Source of the DNA: Clostridia bacterium
Lineage (GTDB): Bacteria > Bacillota > Clostridia > Christensenellales > CAG-138
DNA: 64,000 bases
Assembly (NCBI GenBank): GCA_017541305.1
Contig: JAFXZJ010000016.1
Coordinates: 22,129 to 86,128, forward strand
Direction: 5' to 3'
The position numbers and the translations under genes are program-made. How positions within the stretch are numbered: position 1 is the stretch's first letter; each line of letters starts with the position of its first letter. Below are positions 15,963 through 24,830 of the stretch, piece after piece. The notes below the pieces were generated by a model. That model was not told the DNA's origin. It saw only the letters and a program-made list of their open reading frames with translations, and did not search any database.

Positions 15963-17235
15963 GCACAGAATGTTTGACGCGATAGCCGATATCGACGAAC
16001 ACATTATAGATAAATGCCTGACGGTTGACAAGAACGTAAAGAACAGAACAAAGAGCAGCCGCTCCGTTTCCGGTAAACGACCTATCCCTTGGTACGCCTA
16101 TGTCGCCGCTGCGCTGGCGCTTGTATTCCTCGGCGGAGTCATAAATACGGTCGGGACAAAGCTCCTTCAAAAGACCGTCAGCAACACCGTATCCCTTGAT
16201 GTGAACCCATCCATCGAGATAAAGCTCAATCGGAATGAACGCGTCGTCGCCGTGGTGCCCCTCAACGGGGGCGCCGAAAAGGTCGTCGGCTCAATGGATT
16301 TTTCGGGAGTGCCGCTCGATCTTGCCGTAAATGCGCTGATCGGCTCCATGGTGCGGAACGGGTACCTCAATGAGTTCGCCAATTCCGTGCTCGTCACGGT
16401 CGACGACAAGGACGACGCGAAGGCCGAAGAGCTGACGCGCAGGCTCGTTTCCGTAATAGACGAGGCCATGATCCCGCAGGGAGGCGGAGCCGTTATAGGC
16501 ATGACCGCCGTGCATGACGCGGAGCTTGAAAAGCTTGCGGACAGGTACGGGATAACGCTCGGAAAGGCGATGCTGATCAGCAAGGTCGCCGAGCACATCC
16601 CTTATTACAGCTTCGACGAGCTCGTTATGCTGAACATTTCGGAACTCAATATGCTCCTCGATCCCAAGGCCGCGGACGTGACGCACATCGGCACGCCCAA
16701 GACCAGCATCATATCCTCCGCCGAAGCCGTCGCCAAGGCGCTCGATGCGGCGGGCTATAAGGATGCGTTCCTTGTCCCCGTCAGCGGGAAATACGTCACG
16801 CCCGCCGTCGACGCCTACCGTGTGGATTCACGCGAGCCCGATACTGCATTCGAGCTGATCTCCGATCTCTGTATCGAAAACGGAGAGTTCGTCTACTGGG
16901 TGGAGTTCCGCGACGGAGATATGAAATACGATATCCGCGTGAACGCCGGTGGGAGCGGCGCCGAAGTCTTCAAATGTCCCGTTTGGAGCTCGTATTACGG
17001 GCTCACGCCGAGCCACCGCTCGCGGCTCGTTTCGGAAAACGTTGCCGTAAACGCCGTGCTCAAAGGGATCGGAGCTTCGGCTTCCGATATCGAAGCGCTG
17101 ACTATACGCATCGAATCGACGGGCAGCGGGGACGGCGCAGTCACCGCCTACACGATGGAATTCCGCTATGCGGGCTCCCTTTGGACGGCTCAGGTCAACG
17201 CCGAAACGGGAGAAGTCATAAGCATTACCGATTAA
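15955..17235 (+). CDS. RsgI-like membrane anti-sigma factor with PepSY-like C-terminus
   Basis: 426 residues. The cytoplasmic N-terminus carries the shared motif MFDAIADIDEHIID, then a basic linker and one membrane segment (about 44-65). Just outside is the RsgI periplasmic signature SLDVNPSIEIKLNRNERVV followed by VVPLNGGAEKV; in RsgI proteins the Asn-Pro bond in this motif is a self-cleavage site. After a helical region, the C-terminus resembles a PepSY-type domain (AYTMEFRYAGSLWTAQVNAE, ending TGEVISITD). It probably holds the 15504 product until an outside signal arrives. First gene pair of locus A on the mobile element; the start overlaps the previous stop codon. Confidence 0.72.
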   Translation: MDEHRMFDAIADIDEHIIDKCLTVDKNVKNRTKSSRSVSGKRPIPWYAYVAAALALVFLGGVINTVGTKLLQKTVSNTVSLDVNPSIEIKLNRNERVVAVVPLNGGAEKVVGSMDFSGVPLDLAVNALIGSMVRNGYLNEFANSVLVTVDDKDDAKAEELTRRLVSVIDEAMIPQGGGAVIGMTAVHDAELEKLADRYGITLGKAMLISKVAEHIPYYSFDELVMLNISELNMLLDPKAADVTHIGTPKTSIISSAEAVAKALDAAGYKDAFLVPVSGKYVTPAVDAYRVDSREPDTAFELISDLCIENGEFVYWVEFRDGDMKYDIRVNAGGSGAEVFKCPVWSSYYGLTPSHRSRLVSENVAVNAVLKGIGASASDIEALTIRIESTGSGDGAVTAYTMEFRYAGSLWTAQVNAETGEVISITD

Positions 17236-17316
17236 CTGAATTGCATTAAAAGCCACCTCATCCGGCGCTGCGCGCCACCTTCCCCTCGAGGGGAAGGCAG
17301 AGAAAGGAGATTTGCC
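17236..17316. repeat. Short REP-like repeat inside locus A
   Basis: Contains CACCTCATCCGGCGCTGCGC and CCTTCCCCTCGAGGGGAAGG, the same building blocks as the chromosomal intergenic repeats at 34, 51, 54 and 56 kb. Its presence inside the element suggests that locus A was picked up from a chromosome carrying this repeat family. Confidence 0.6.
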
Positions 17317-18816
17317 ATGAAAAAGTTTGTTATCATATTCCTTTGCGCCGTTATGCTGTGCCTCTCGGCCTGTCAGCCGACGCCGGAAAAGCCTCCGGTG
17401 ATCTCGGGCAACGACGATCATCTGAATGAAGCCATCAACGCCACGCCTCTGCCGACGGACGTTGTCCGCGAGGATCCGGATCACAAGACGGACAGCTTCG
17501 TTTGCTTAGACGCTCACGTGACGGTGAATGTCGACGCGGAAATAGTCAAGCCCGAAACGAACGTGTTCCCCGTCTACCGCGCCGAGGCTTCTCCGATAGC
17601 AGACGGCTTCGGAAGGCAGATCGCCGAGGGCGTACATCCCGATGTGGAGTTTTATCAGAAAAGAGGCGCTGTTTCGGTCGAGGAGCTTGAGGCGAGGCTC
17701 GAGCAGTACCGCGCTTTCATATCCGATTGGGACAGCCTTGTAAGCTATTATGTGGAGCAGGGATGTTCACAGGAGGAAGCCGAGGAAACAGCCGCCGAAG
17801 TGAAGGCGGATTATGAAAACAATATCATACCCCAAGCGCAGAGGCTCATAAACGAAGCAAGGGAGAATCCTATTAGCTCCGATCCCATTCCCGCTGATTT
17901 CATGCTCCAACTGCCTTCGTTTTTCAACCCGGCCAGATGGGACCGCGACGCGTACGAACGTCTTTCGATCGCCTTCGGCACAGACCGAAACGGAAAAAGA
18001 ATAAGGATAGCAGAAACATATTCTTTGGATGAGTTTGACCATTCGGTCCATACTTCCATTCTGACTTACACGTACGGGGATAAGTTCTGGGGAGATACCG
18101 ATGACTTTGCGTGGCCGCCGCTCACCTGCACTGCCGATGAAGCCCGCGAGATGGCCGAAGACTTTGTTAAAAAGTCAGGCTTCGATGATTACGTACTTTA
18201 CAGGATCACTCCGCGCTATAACAGCACGTGGCTGCCCGGGAAGGTACACGAATGGTACAGCTCCGAGCCCGGCGACAAGCCCTTGGGATATAATTTCTAC
18301 TTCTGCAAGGCGATAAACGGCGTGCCCATCGTGAAGTCCGGCATCGTGAACGAGTACGCCCGCGTTCAGGATGACGCCCATCTGACTGTAATTGTTACGA
18401 ACGACGGGGTCAGTTACGCCTTTATGAAGAACTCATGGGAGTTGGGGACGGTCGAGAACGAGAACGTTTCCATGCTGAGCTTTGACGAGGCATACGAAAA
18501 CTTCTGCCGTCAGGCAAAGGTCGAATACACAGTTGAGAATTTCAAGGGGGAAGGTGTAAAGAAGGGGACGGTGGAGTTAAGAATCAAAAGGATACAGCTT
18601 GTCTACTGTGCCATACAGTCGGTCGGGGGCGGCTATACCGTGGTGCCCGCGTGGATGTTCTGCGGGGAGGAGCTCGTAGACGGCGATCTCTATCCGAATG
18701 TAACCGGTTACACCGACGATCTGTTCGACGCATCAAGATTTATGATGATCAACGCGATAGACGGCTCGAGGATATCGGGCAGATCCTCAAATGGCTGGGG
18801 CGAGGATATTCTGTAA
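17317..18816 (+). CDS. CQPTP lipoprotein of locus A
   Basis: 499 residues. Lipoprotein signal ending LCLSAC, then QPTPEKPPVISGNDD. The three locus B lipoproteins share the ACQPTP start with a downstream DD pair, and the C-terminal pattern of an aromatic CW/WMF strand followed by INAIDGS (here FMMINAIDGSRI). Length equals one of them (499). I think these belong to a family listed as DUF6034, but that is unverified. The mature protein is a globular extracellular domain anchored at the membrane, encoded between the anti-sigma and ABC genes. It could be a binding partner or cargo receptor for the exporter. AAAGGAG precedes the ATG. Confidence 0.7.
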   Translation: MKKFVIIFLCAVMLCLSACQPTPEKPPVISGNDDHLNEAINATPLPTDVVREDPDHKTDSFVCLDAHVTVNVDAEIVKPETNVFPVYRAEASPIADGFGRQIAEGVHPDVEFYQKRGAVSVEELEARLEQYRAFISDWDSLVSYYVEQGCSQEEAEETAAEVKADYENNIIPQAQRLINEARENPISSDPIPADFMLQLPSFFNPARWDRDAYERLSIAFGTDRNGKRIRIAETYSLDEFDHSVHTSILTYTYGDKFWGDTDDFAWPPLTCTADEAREMAEDFVKKSGFDDYVLYRITPRYNSTWLPGKVHEWYSSEPGDKPLGYNFYFCKAINGVPIVKSGIVNEYARVQDDAHLTVIVTNDGVSYAFMKNSWELGTVENENVSMLSFDEAYENFCRQAKVEYTVENFKGEGVKKGTVELRIKRIQLVYCAIQSVGGGYTVVPAWMFCGEELVDGDLYPNVTGYTDDLFDASRFMMINAIDGSRISGRSSNGWGEDIL

Positions 18817-18836
18817 TGCCGAAGGGGTGCATTTAT

Positions 18837-20597
18837 TTGCGGCAGTTATTCACCGATATCCGCCGGAGCGTATTCTCCTTCCGCTGGCTTGCGGCGTCTG
18901 TGCTAATAGCCGGAGCCGTGCTCACAGCGGTGCTGACCGATTCAACATACATTGAGACGATGCGATATTTCCGGCTGCACGGAGGCACGCTCGATTCCTT
19001 ATTCGCGCACACGGTCATGGCAAAGGCCCTTACGAACGATATGCTTCTTGCTTGTCTTCCGATAGCGGCGGCGCTGCCCTTCTCGACCGCAGTTATCGAG
19101 GACGTGAAAAGCGGCTACATAAAGCAGTTTCTCCCGCTCGTATCGAAAAGGAGTTATGCTGTATCTAAGCTTTGCTCATGCGCTTTGGCTTCCGTTCTGG
19201 CCGTCGCCGTCGGGCTCGGGCTCGTCTATTTCGGGATATACGTCTATCACATGCCCCTCCAGAAGGCTTTTGAGCTTGCAGAAGAGCAGAGGGCGGCCGC
19301 GGAGCTTTTCGGAAGCAATCTTGAAATTATGCTCCGCTGTCTTCCCGCCGCCGCGCTTTGGAGCGCGCTCGCGCTTTGTATCGGCACTGCGGGCATGAAC
19401 AAGTTTCCCGCGTACATATCGCCGTTCATCTGCTACTACGTGCTCGTCATAATCGCCGAGCGGTACTTCCGCGACGTGCTCGTGCTGAACCCGAAGAACT
19501 ATATCACGGCTTCGGGCGATTTGGGCGGCTCACCTGCCGTGATATCTTCTCTGACTGCGCTTGCGGCAATGCTCGCCGCATACTTTGCGATCGCGGCGAA
19601 GATCGATGGAAATGCAGACAGAAGCGGCGCGCATTACAGCGACAAGCCGATTAAGGTCACCGATAGAAAGAAGTTCCTTCTGCCCCGAAAGGGCATCCTC
19701 GGCGACTTCTCCGAGGTGCTCACCGCCGCGCGCTGCAATTTCAGCTCGTGGCGCACGGGGCCGAGGATCATACTCACCTTCGCTTTCACGGCGATACTCT
19801 GCTTCCTGCTCTCCAACAAGGTGACGACCTTCGCCTACACCTACGGGACGACGATGCAGATCGCGGAGCCCTTCGTCTGGACCTTCGGGGACAGCAACAG
19901 CATACTGCTTATAAGCCTCATGCTCCTTTTGCTGTTCTCCGATATGCCCAATTTGAGCGCAGGCGTGCCGTATTACCTCATCCGCATGAAGCGGCGTACC
20001 TGGCTCCTCGGGCAAGTGCTCTACATGGCAGTTACAACAATAATGTACTGCTGTTTCGTCCTTGCCGTGACCATGCTGATCTCTATGCAGAACAGCTTTC
20101 CCGGCAATATGTGGTCGGAAACGGCGGCGCTCCTCGGCTATTCCGGCACGGGCCGGCGCCTGCTGCTGCCGGTGTTCGTCAAGACGCTCGAGATGAGCAC
20201 GCCTTTCGCCGTGACGGGAGCGATATTTGGCGAAATGCTTCTTTACTCCCTGCTCGTGGGCTCGATACTCCTGCTCTTCAATATCCTAAAGGGCCGCGCG
20301 GCGGGCATGGGCGCGGTGCTCGCGTTCTCGCTCTACGGCTTTATCCTCAATCCGCAGACAATTATGACGCTGCTTAAGCTCCCGGACTATCTGCAGTATC
20401 GCGCGAACGTGATAATGGGCTGGCTCTCGCCGCTCAACCACGCGACATATCACATGCACAATTTCGGCTACGATCTTCTGCCGACGCTGACGCAGTCGAA
20501 CCTGATATTCGGCGGATTGATAGCCGTGCTGTTCGTGCTCACGCTGATCGCCATCCGCCGGTACAGCTTCAGCTTTACCGCCGGAGACAACAATTAG
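18837..20597 (+). CDS. ABC-2 type permease of locus A, TTG start
   Basis: 586 residues with about 12 membrane segments in two halves around a soluble middle (about 255-305), like a fused ABC-2 exporter permease. I choose TTG at 18837 because it lies after GAAGGGG and gives LRQLFTDIRRSVF, which aligns with MRQIFGDLRRAVF of the locus B permease; both then have exactly 586 residues. An ATG at 18816 overlapping the lipoprotein stop codon is the alternative. Shared motifs include GNMWSETAALLGYSG and LNHATYHMHNFGYDLLP. It pairs with the ATPase 8 nt downstream. The substrate is unknown. Confidence 0.78.
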   Translation: MRQLFTDIRRSVFSFRWLAASVLIAGAVLTAVLTDSTYIETMRYFRLHGGTLDSLFAHTVMAKALTNDMLLACLPIAAALPFSTAVIEDVKSGYIKQFLPLVSKRSYAVSKLCSCALASVLAVAVGLGLVYFGIYVYHMPLQKAFELAEEQRAAAELFGSNLEIMLRCLPAAALWSALALCIGTAGMNKFPAYISPFICYYVLVIIAERYFRDVLVLNPKNYITASGDLGGSPAVISSLTALAAMLAAYFAIAAKIDGNADRSGAHYSDKPIKVTDRKKFLLPRKGILGDFSEVLTAARCNFSSWRTGPRIILTFAFTAILCFLLSNKVTTFAYTYGTTMQIAEPFVWTFGDSNSILLISLMLLLLFSDMPNLSAGVPYYLIRMKRRTWLLGQVLYMAVTTIMYCCFVLAVTMLISMQNSFPGNMWSETAALLGYSGTGRRLLLPVFVKTLEMSTPFAVTGAIFGEMLLYSLLVGSILLLFNILKGRAAGMGAVLAFSLYGFILNPQTIMTLLKLPDYLQYRANVIMGWLSPLNHATYHMHNFGYDLLPTLTQSNLIFGGLIAVLFVLTLIAIRRYSFSFTAGDNN

Positions 20598-20605
20598 GAG
20601 GGCGT

Positions 20606-21244
20606 ATGAATTCAATCGAGATAGAAAACCTGACAATGGATTTCAGGCGCGACCGCGTCTTGCACGGTATCACGCACAGCTTTGAAAAGGGGAAGATACA
20701 CGGCGTCGTGGGCAACAACGGCTCCGGCAAAACGGTCATGTTCAAGTGCATCTGCGGCTTTCTGAACCCGACCGGAGGCAGGGTCACGGTCGAGGGCAAG
20801 CGTATAGGCAGCGACCGGGATTTCCCCGAGAGCATAGGCATAATCATAGAAGCGCCGGGCTTTCTGCCGCAGTTTTCCGGGCTCAAAAACCTTGAAATGC
20901 TGGCGCAGATTCGGGGAAAGCTTACCCTCACCGAGATAGCGGATGTGATACGCAGAGTCGGGCTCGATCCGACTTCAAGAAAGCCCGTCGGAAAGTATTC
21001 GCTCGGTATGCGCCAGAGGCTCGGCATCGCGCAGGCCATTATGGAAAAGCCCCGAATACTGATACTCGACGAGCCCACGAACGGGCTCGACAAGCACGGC
21101 GTTGTCGAGATCCGCGAGCTGATTAGGAGCCTTCGGGATCCGGAGCGCACGATACTCATCGCCAGCCATAACGTCGCCGACATCGACGAGCTCTGCGATA
21201 CCGTCTGCGAGATGGATGCGGGCGTGCTGACGAAGATCAGATAA
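20606..21244 (+). CDS. ABC transporter ATP-binding protein of locus A
   Basis: 212 residues, a compact ABC ATPase: Walker A GNNGSGKT (about 37-44), signature YSLGMRQRLGIAQAI, Walker B ILILDEPTNGLDKHG and a switch His in IASHNVADID. It is very similar to the locus B ATPase (216 residues), with both having GLDKHGV after Walker B. AGGAGG precedes the ATG. It powers the 18837-20597 permease, probably as a homodimer. Confidence 0.9.
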   Translation: MNSIEIENLTMDFRRDRVLHGITHSFEKGKIHGVVGNNGSGKTVMFKCICGFLNPTGGRVTVEGKRIGSDRDFPESIGIIIEAPGFLPQFSGLKNLEMLAQIRGKLTLTEIADVIRRVGLDPTSRKPVGKYSLGMRQRLGIAQAIMEKPRILILDEPTNGLDKHGVVEIRELIRSLRDPERTILIASHNVADIDELCDTVCEMDAGVLTKIR

Positions 21245-21256
21245 GGGGTGAAAAGC

Positions 21257-22558
21257 ATGAAGATCAAAAGGCTTATTTCGGTATTGTTTTCCGTATTTCT
21301 TCTTTGCATTGCGGCTGTTCCCGCCGCAGCGGAGGGCGAGCTCTATATAGATACGAAGACCGTCTATGACGGCATGACCTGCTCCTATTCGGAGGGCTAT
21401 ATCCCCACCGTCGAAAACGGTGAAGTTCGCATTGTGCTCCCATTGAAGGGCGGCACGGGTTCGACGCTCACAGTCGTTCCCAATCTGGGCGACGTCTCAT
21501 CCTGTCCGTTCGTCTACGGGAACTACAACATGACCGTGAAGCGAAACAGTAAAGCCGTTTTCGTTATCGACCTCAGGCTTAAGCTGTTGGATAACCCGGT
21601 CAACGGCGTCTATCCCGTGACGTTCAACGTGACGACTTCCGACGGAACGGCAGGCAGCTTCACGGTTTACGCAACCGTGGGCGACGTCTCTCAAAGCGGA
21701 TCCGGCAGCGTCGATTTCTATATCTCCGAGGTAGTTTGCCCCGACGATATCCAGCCGGGCAGCGACTTCACCGCAAGGATAACCCTTGAAAACATCGGCG
21801 GCGTGACTGCCTCTGGCGTCAAGCTTCAATACTCCTCGGAATCTCCCGCACTGACTCCCGTTGGGAGCACTCATTCCATGCTCCTTGACGACTTCCCCGC
21901 AGGCGAAATCCGCGAGGTCGAGTTGCCCCTGCATTTCAGCCGGGACGCCGCAGCCGGAAGATACTCCGTAAACGTCGAGCTCTCATTCAGAACTCCGGGC
22001 GGGAATGCAATGGAGGCGCGTGAAAGCTTTTTCGTCGACGTAAGCTCGCATGCCTCTATCGCGTTCGACGAGCCCGACCTCACGGGCGGCGTCACCGAGG
22101 ACACGCCCGTCGGCATCTCCGCGAACGTCTACAACACAGGCGGCGTGCCCGTGTATGATGTGTTCGTATCCGTCGAGGGGCAGGGCGTCTACTCCGATCT
22201 CGCGTCGCTGCGCGTTTACTATAAGTCGATCCAACCTGGTGAGACCGCCGCGGGGATGATCACGGCCTATTTCTACTCCGCCGCAAACTACCTCAATCAA
22301 GACGGGACTCTCCCCGTCACCCTTCGCGTCACCTATCAGGACGAAAGCGGCGAACTGCACGAGGAGAAGAACATTTTCAACGTCAGCCTGTTTCCAGCCA
22401 AGGCCGCCGACCCCGTCGTGACTCCCGAGCCCGCTAAGGTCAACACCCAAGGCCAGTACTGGACGATCCTCATCGCAATCATCTCCGTTATCGCCGTCAT
22501 CACCGCCATTGCCATAGCCGTGAGCGTGACAAGACGGGCGAGGGTAAACATTAAATAA
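21257..22558 (+). CDS. Membrane-anchored CARDB/COG1361-type surface protein of locus A
   Basis: 433 residues: a cleavable-looking signal (1-26, ending AVPAAAEG), an N-terminal domain with VYDGMTCSYSEGYIPTV that matches the locus B protein (VYPGMEKSFAEGYIPTV), two immunoglobulin-like CARDB-type repeats (ENIGGVTASGVKL; NTGGVPVYDVFV) and a C-terminal membrane segment (about 402-425) with a basic tail (TRRARVNIK). COG1361-type proteins of this shape sit beside ABC exporters. The ATG at 21257 is preferred over GTG at 21248 because AAGGGG spacing fits it. Probably an outer partner or surface product of the exporter. Confidence 0.75.
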   Translation: MKIKRLISVLFSVFLLCIAAVPAAAEGELYIDTKTVYDGMTCSYSEGYIPTVENGEVRIVLPLKGGTGSTLTVVPNLGDVSSCPFVYGNYNMTVKRNSKAVFVIDLRLKLLDNPVNGVYPVTFNVTTSDGTAGSFTVYATVGDVSQSGSGSVDFYISEVVCPDDIQPGSDFTARITLENIGGVTASGVKLQYSSESPALTPVGSTHSMLLDDFPAGEIREVELPLHFSRDAAAGRYSVNVELSFRTPGGNAMEARESFFVDVSSHASIAFDEPDLTGGVTEDTPVGISANVYNTGGVPVYDVFVSVEGQGVYSDLASLRVYYKSIQPGETAAGMITAYFYSAANYLNQDGTLPVTLRVTYQDESGELHEEKNIFNVSLFPAKAADPVVTPEPAKVNTQGQYWTILIAIISVIAVITAIAIAVSVTRRARVNIK

Positions 22559-22586
22559 TCGGAATACGCGCTGGAAAAAGCATTTC

Positions 22587-22626
22587 AAAAGAGGTCACGC
22601 TCACAAAATGGGCGCGACCTCTTTTC
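22587..22626 (+). terminator. Terminator after locus A
   Basis: AAAAGAGGTC (22587-22596) pairs with GACCTCTTTT (22616-22625). Confidence 0.85.
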
Positions 22627-22659
22627 TATAGTAGACAGAAATATAGAATCTAGTTCAGG

Positions 22660-22689
22660 AAAGAGTGCAATTAGGCTGCACTCTTTTTT
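22660..22689 (+). terminator. Second terminator after locus A
   Basis: AAGAGTGCA (22661-22669) and TGCACTCTT form a tight hairpin with a 7-nt loop, followed by TTTT. Confidence 0.8.
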
Positions 22690-22727
22690 CTTATACTCGG
22701 TTTTGAAAGAGCTCTGTAACGAGCAAT

Positions 22728-23160
22728 CCCAATAAATATATTTCACAAAAACGGTCATTCGACCCCAAACACCGGGCGGTTTTTTGCCACATGTAATTAG
22801 AGGGACTTTTCATGAGATCGCGGCTGGGATCGCGGTCGGTCACAGTCTGACGGGAAATATATTCTGCAAAACAGTTCGTTTTTGCCGAACACCCCCATGT
22901 TTTTTTGCCAGGTATAAGTGAGGAGACTTTTTTGCGGATCGCGGTCGGGCGGAGCCCGCCGGAAAATATAATCTTCCAGACAGCCCGTTTTGATTAAAAA
23001 TCGGCCTGACTTTTTGCCTACAACCCATGAGAAGGCTTTGATCGATCGTTTCAGCAAAAAATATATTCTCCGAAAATAATTCTTCGGGGTTACACCCCCC
23101 TGTTTTCCTTGCCATAGAACTATAGAGGGACTTTTCAAACCCCGCGCACTTTGACAACCG
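22728..23160. repeat. Four degenerate tandem units of about 95-125 bp
   Basis: Units begin near 22728, 22853, 22962 and 23057. Each starts AAATATATTCT-like, continues with a GTTCG/GCCGAACACCCCC-like stretch, TTTTTTGCCA, a short AT-rich part and GAGGGACTTTT, then a GATCGCGGTCGG-like GC-rich tail in the first three. No codon structure is conserved between units. A lone relative occurs at about 57880-57960 just before the locus B permease. I see no gene from 22690 to 23726. Confidence 0.65.
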
Positions 23161-23323
23161 AGTATCGCTTCCCGAACCGACATCCAACGATACTTCCGCC
23201 TTGAACGCGTCACGGCATTGGGCGGCCCGGCATAGGAATGCGGGGATCCGAGAGGATATGCGGGCCAAGGCCCGGGAGAGGGAAGATAAGAGCCCAATAA
23301 CGAAAATATATTTAATAATATAT

Positions 23324-23452
23324 GCAACCCACGGGGGTTACACGTTTTTTATCACATTTTGGGCCTAAAAATCAACATATGGTGGTCGGCAATATGCTTG
23401 CGACTACATATTGCGATTTGAGGCCGAAATTTTGGCAACCCCCGTGGGTTGC
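23324..23452. repeat. Long imperfect inverted repeat with perfect 16-bp outer arms
   Basis: Outer arms GCAACCCACGGGGGTT (23324-23339) and AACCCCCGTGGGTTGC (23437-23452) are exact reverse complements. Nested arms continue inside: a GGGCCT/AGGCC pair and CAATATG/CATATTG near the centre. It lies ahead of the RepA-like gene. Confidence 0.8.
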
Positions 23453-23569
23453 CGATTTTGGAGCAAAAAAAGTGTATGCTGCGGGCGAAAACTTGATCGA
23501 ATGGTTTATTTCGAGCTCCGGTTTTCACTAATAAAAACTAGTACCACTTTTATCGAAAACGGTGATCCC

Positions 23570-23623
23570 GTTATTTGATAACTACCCCCAGTTTTGATTT
23601 CACTGCCGCCGTTATCTGATAAC
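23570..23623. repeat. Palindromic iteron-like repeats upstream of the RepA-like gene
   Basis: GTTATTTGATAAC (23570-23582) and GTTATCTGATAAC (23611-23623) are 41 nt apart in a repeated CCGTTAT context, with a further GTTATC at 23641. Position and spacing suggest a replication or operator site. I infer this; binding is untested. Confidence 0.5.
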
Positions 23624-23726
23624 TATATCAACTTTTGTCGGTTATCGGCGCATTCGGAATATGAATACTGCTCCCAATTTTGATCGTTACGGAGCGGTGT
23701 ATCACTCAGGAAAGGAGGAAACTCAC

Positions 23727-24722
23727 ATGAACGATCTTATCAACATGAACGACGTCGTGACCGAAGAGGTCGCATGGCTGTGGCCGGGCTACATCCCCGC
23801 TGGCAAGCTGACGATAGTCCGCGGCAACCCGGGAGAGGGAAAAACAATGCTCATGATGCACGTCATATCAAGGCTGACGCAGGGAAGGCCCCTTCCCGGC
23901 GAACCCGACGATGCGTTCCGCGATCCCGTCAACTGCATCTACCAGACAGCTGAGGACGGCTTGGGCGACACCATAAAGCCTCGTCTTGAAGCGAACGGCG
24001 CGGACTGCTCCCGTGTTTTCGTCATCGACGAAACGAAGGATCCGCTCTCCTTCTCGGACGAGCGAATCGAGGCGGCCATCCGCGAGACGAAAGCGAAGCT
24101 GTTTATACTCGATCCCTTACAGGCGTATCTCGGAGCGGGCGTGGACATGTACCGCGCGAACGAAGTTCGTCCCCAGTTCCACACCCTGAAAGTCATAGCG
24201 GAGCGCACGGGCTGCGCGATCGTGCTCATCGAGCATCTGAACAAGATGAAGGGCATGAAGGCGATCAGCCGGGGCCTCGGCTCCATGGACATCACCGGAG
24301 CTGCAAGGAGCGTGCTGCTGCTCGCAAAGCCCAAGGCCAAGGATCCCGAGGTGTACCTTGCTCCGGTCAAGAGCAATCTCACGGCGCTGAGCCCTACGCT
24401 CGTATTCACCGTAGAGGATAACCGCATGTTTCTCGAGGGTACTAGCGATATGACGGCTGATGAACTCTTAGAGAGCACGAAGGGCGAGTACAAGAAGACG
24501 AAGCTCCCGCTTGCCGAAGAGCTCATATCGGGCCTTATGGCATTGGGGAAGGAAGTATCCGCATCAAGCGTCTACGGTCTTCTGAAGGCTCACGGGATCA
24601 GCGAACGCACGGCAAACGAGGCGAAGAAGAATCTCGGCATCGATTCCAAAAAGCAGAAGGACGGCAGCTGGGCATGGCTCCCGCCGAAGCGGGAGACCGA
24701 ACAGCTCTCCATTCAGGACTAA
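23727..24722 (+). CDS. RepA-like RecA-fold ATPase (AAA_25 type)
   Basis: 331 residues. A RecA-like ATPase core covers most of the protein: Walker A GNPGEGKT (33-40), Walker B KLFILDPLQAYL, and a GSMDITGAARS loop. The C-terminal 60 residues look like a winged helix (EVSASSVYGLLKAHGIS). This resembles hexameric RepA/RSF1010-type helicases found on mobilizable elements, used to unwind DNA for replication of the excised circle. AAAGGAGG ends 8 nt before the ATG at 23727. It begins the mobility operon and follows the iteron-like repeats. Confidence 0.75.
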   Translation: MNDLINMNDVVTEEVAWLWPGYIPAGKLTIVRGNPGEGKTMLMMHVISRLTQGRPLPGEPDDAFRDPVNCIYQTAEDGLGDTIKPRLEANGADCSRVFVIDETKDPLSFSDERIEAAIRETKAKLFILDPLQAYLGAGVDMYRANEVRPQFHTLKVIAERTGCAIVLIEHLNKMKGMKAISRGLGSMDITGAARSVLLLAKPKAKDPEVYLAPVKSNLTALSPTLVFTVEDNRMFLEGTSDMTADELLESTKGEYKKTKLPLAEELISGLMALGKEVSASSVYGLLKAHGISERTANEAKKNLGIDSKKQKDGSWAWLPPKRETEQLSIQD

Positions 24723-24724
24723 GA

Positions 24725-24788
24725 TTGCAAAATTGAATTTTGCAACCTTGCAAACATCTGCGTACACACAATTTTGCAACCTTGCAAA
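24725..24788. repeat. Palindrome and 19-bp direct repeats after the RepA-like gene
   Basis: A perfect palindrome with arms TTGCAAAATT (24725-24734) and AATTTTGCAA (24736-24745) around one G. AATTTTGCAACCTTGCAAA occurs twice, at 24736-24754 and 24770-24788. Candidate binding site for a regulator, the relaxosome or the ParB-like protein of the element. Confidence 0.6.
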
Positions 24789-24830
24789 ATCGGTCGTATG
24801 CGTTAATCACCCATGGCGCCAAAAGCGCCG

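Noticed and set aside
22728-23160. Possible CRISPR array
   Set aside because: Units are long, degenerate and unequal; there are no short identical repeats with unique spacers and no cas genes.
22797-23327. Minus-strand frames of 176 and 142 codons in the tandem repeat block
   Set aside because: Units of the repeat shift frame relative to each other, no ribosome site is present and no domain is visible. The block is better explained as non-coding repeat.
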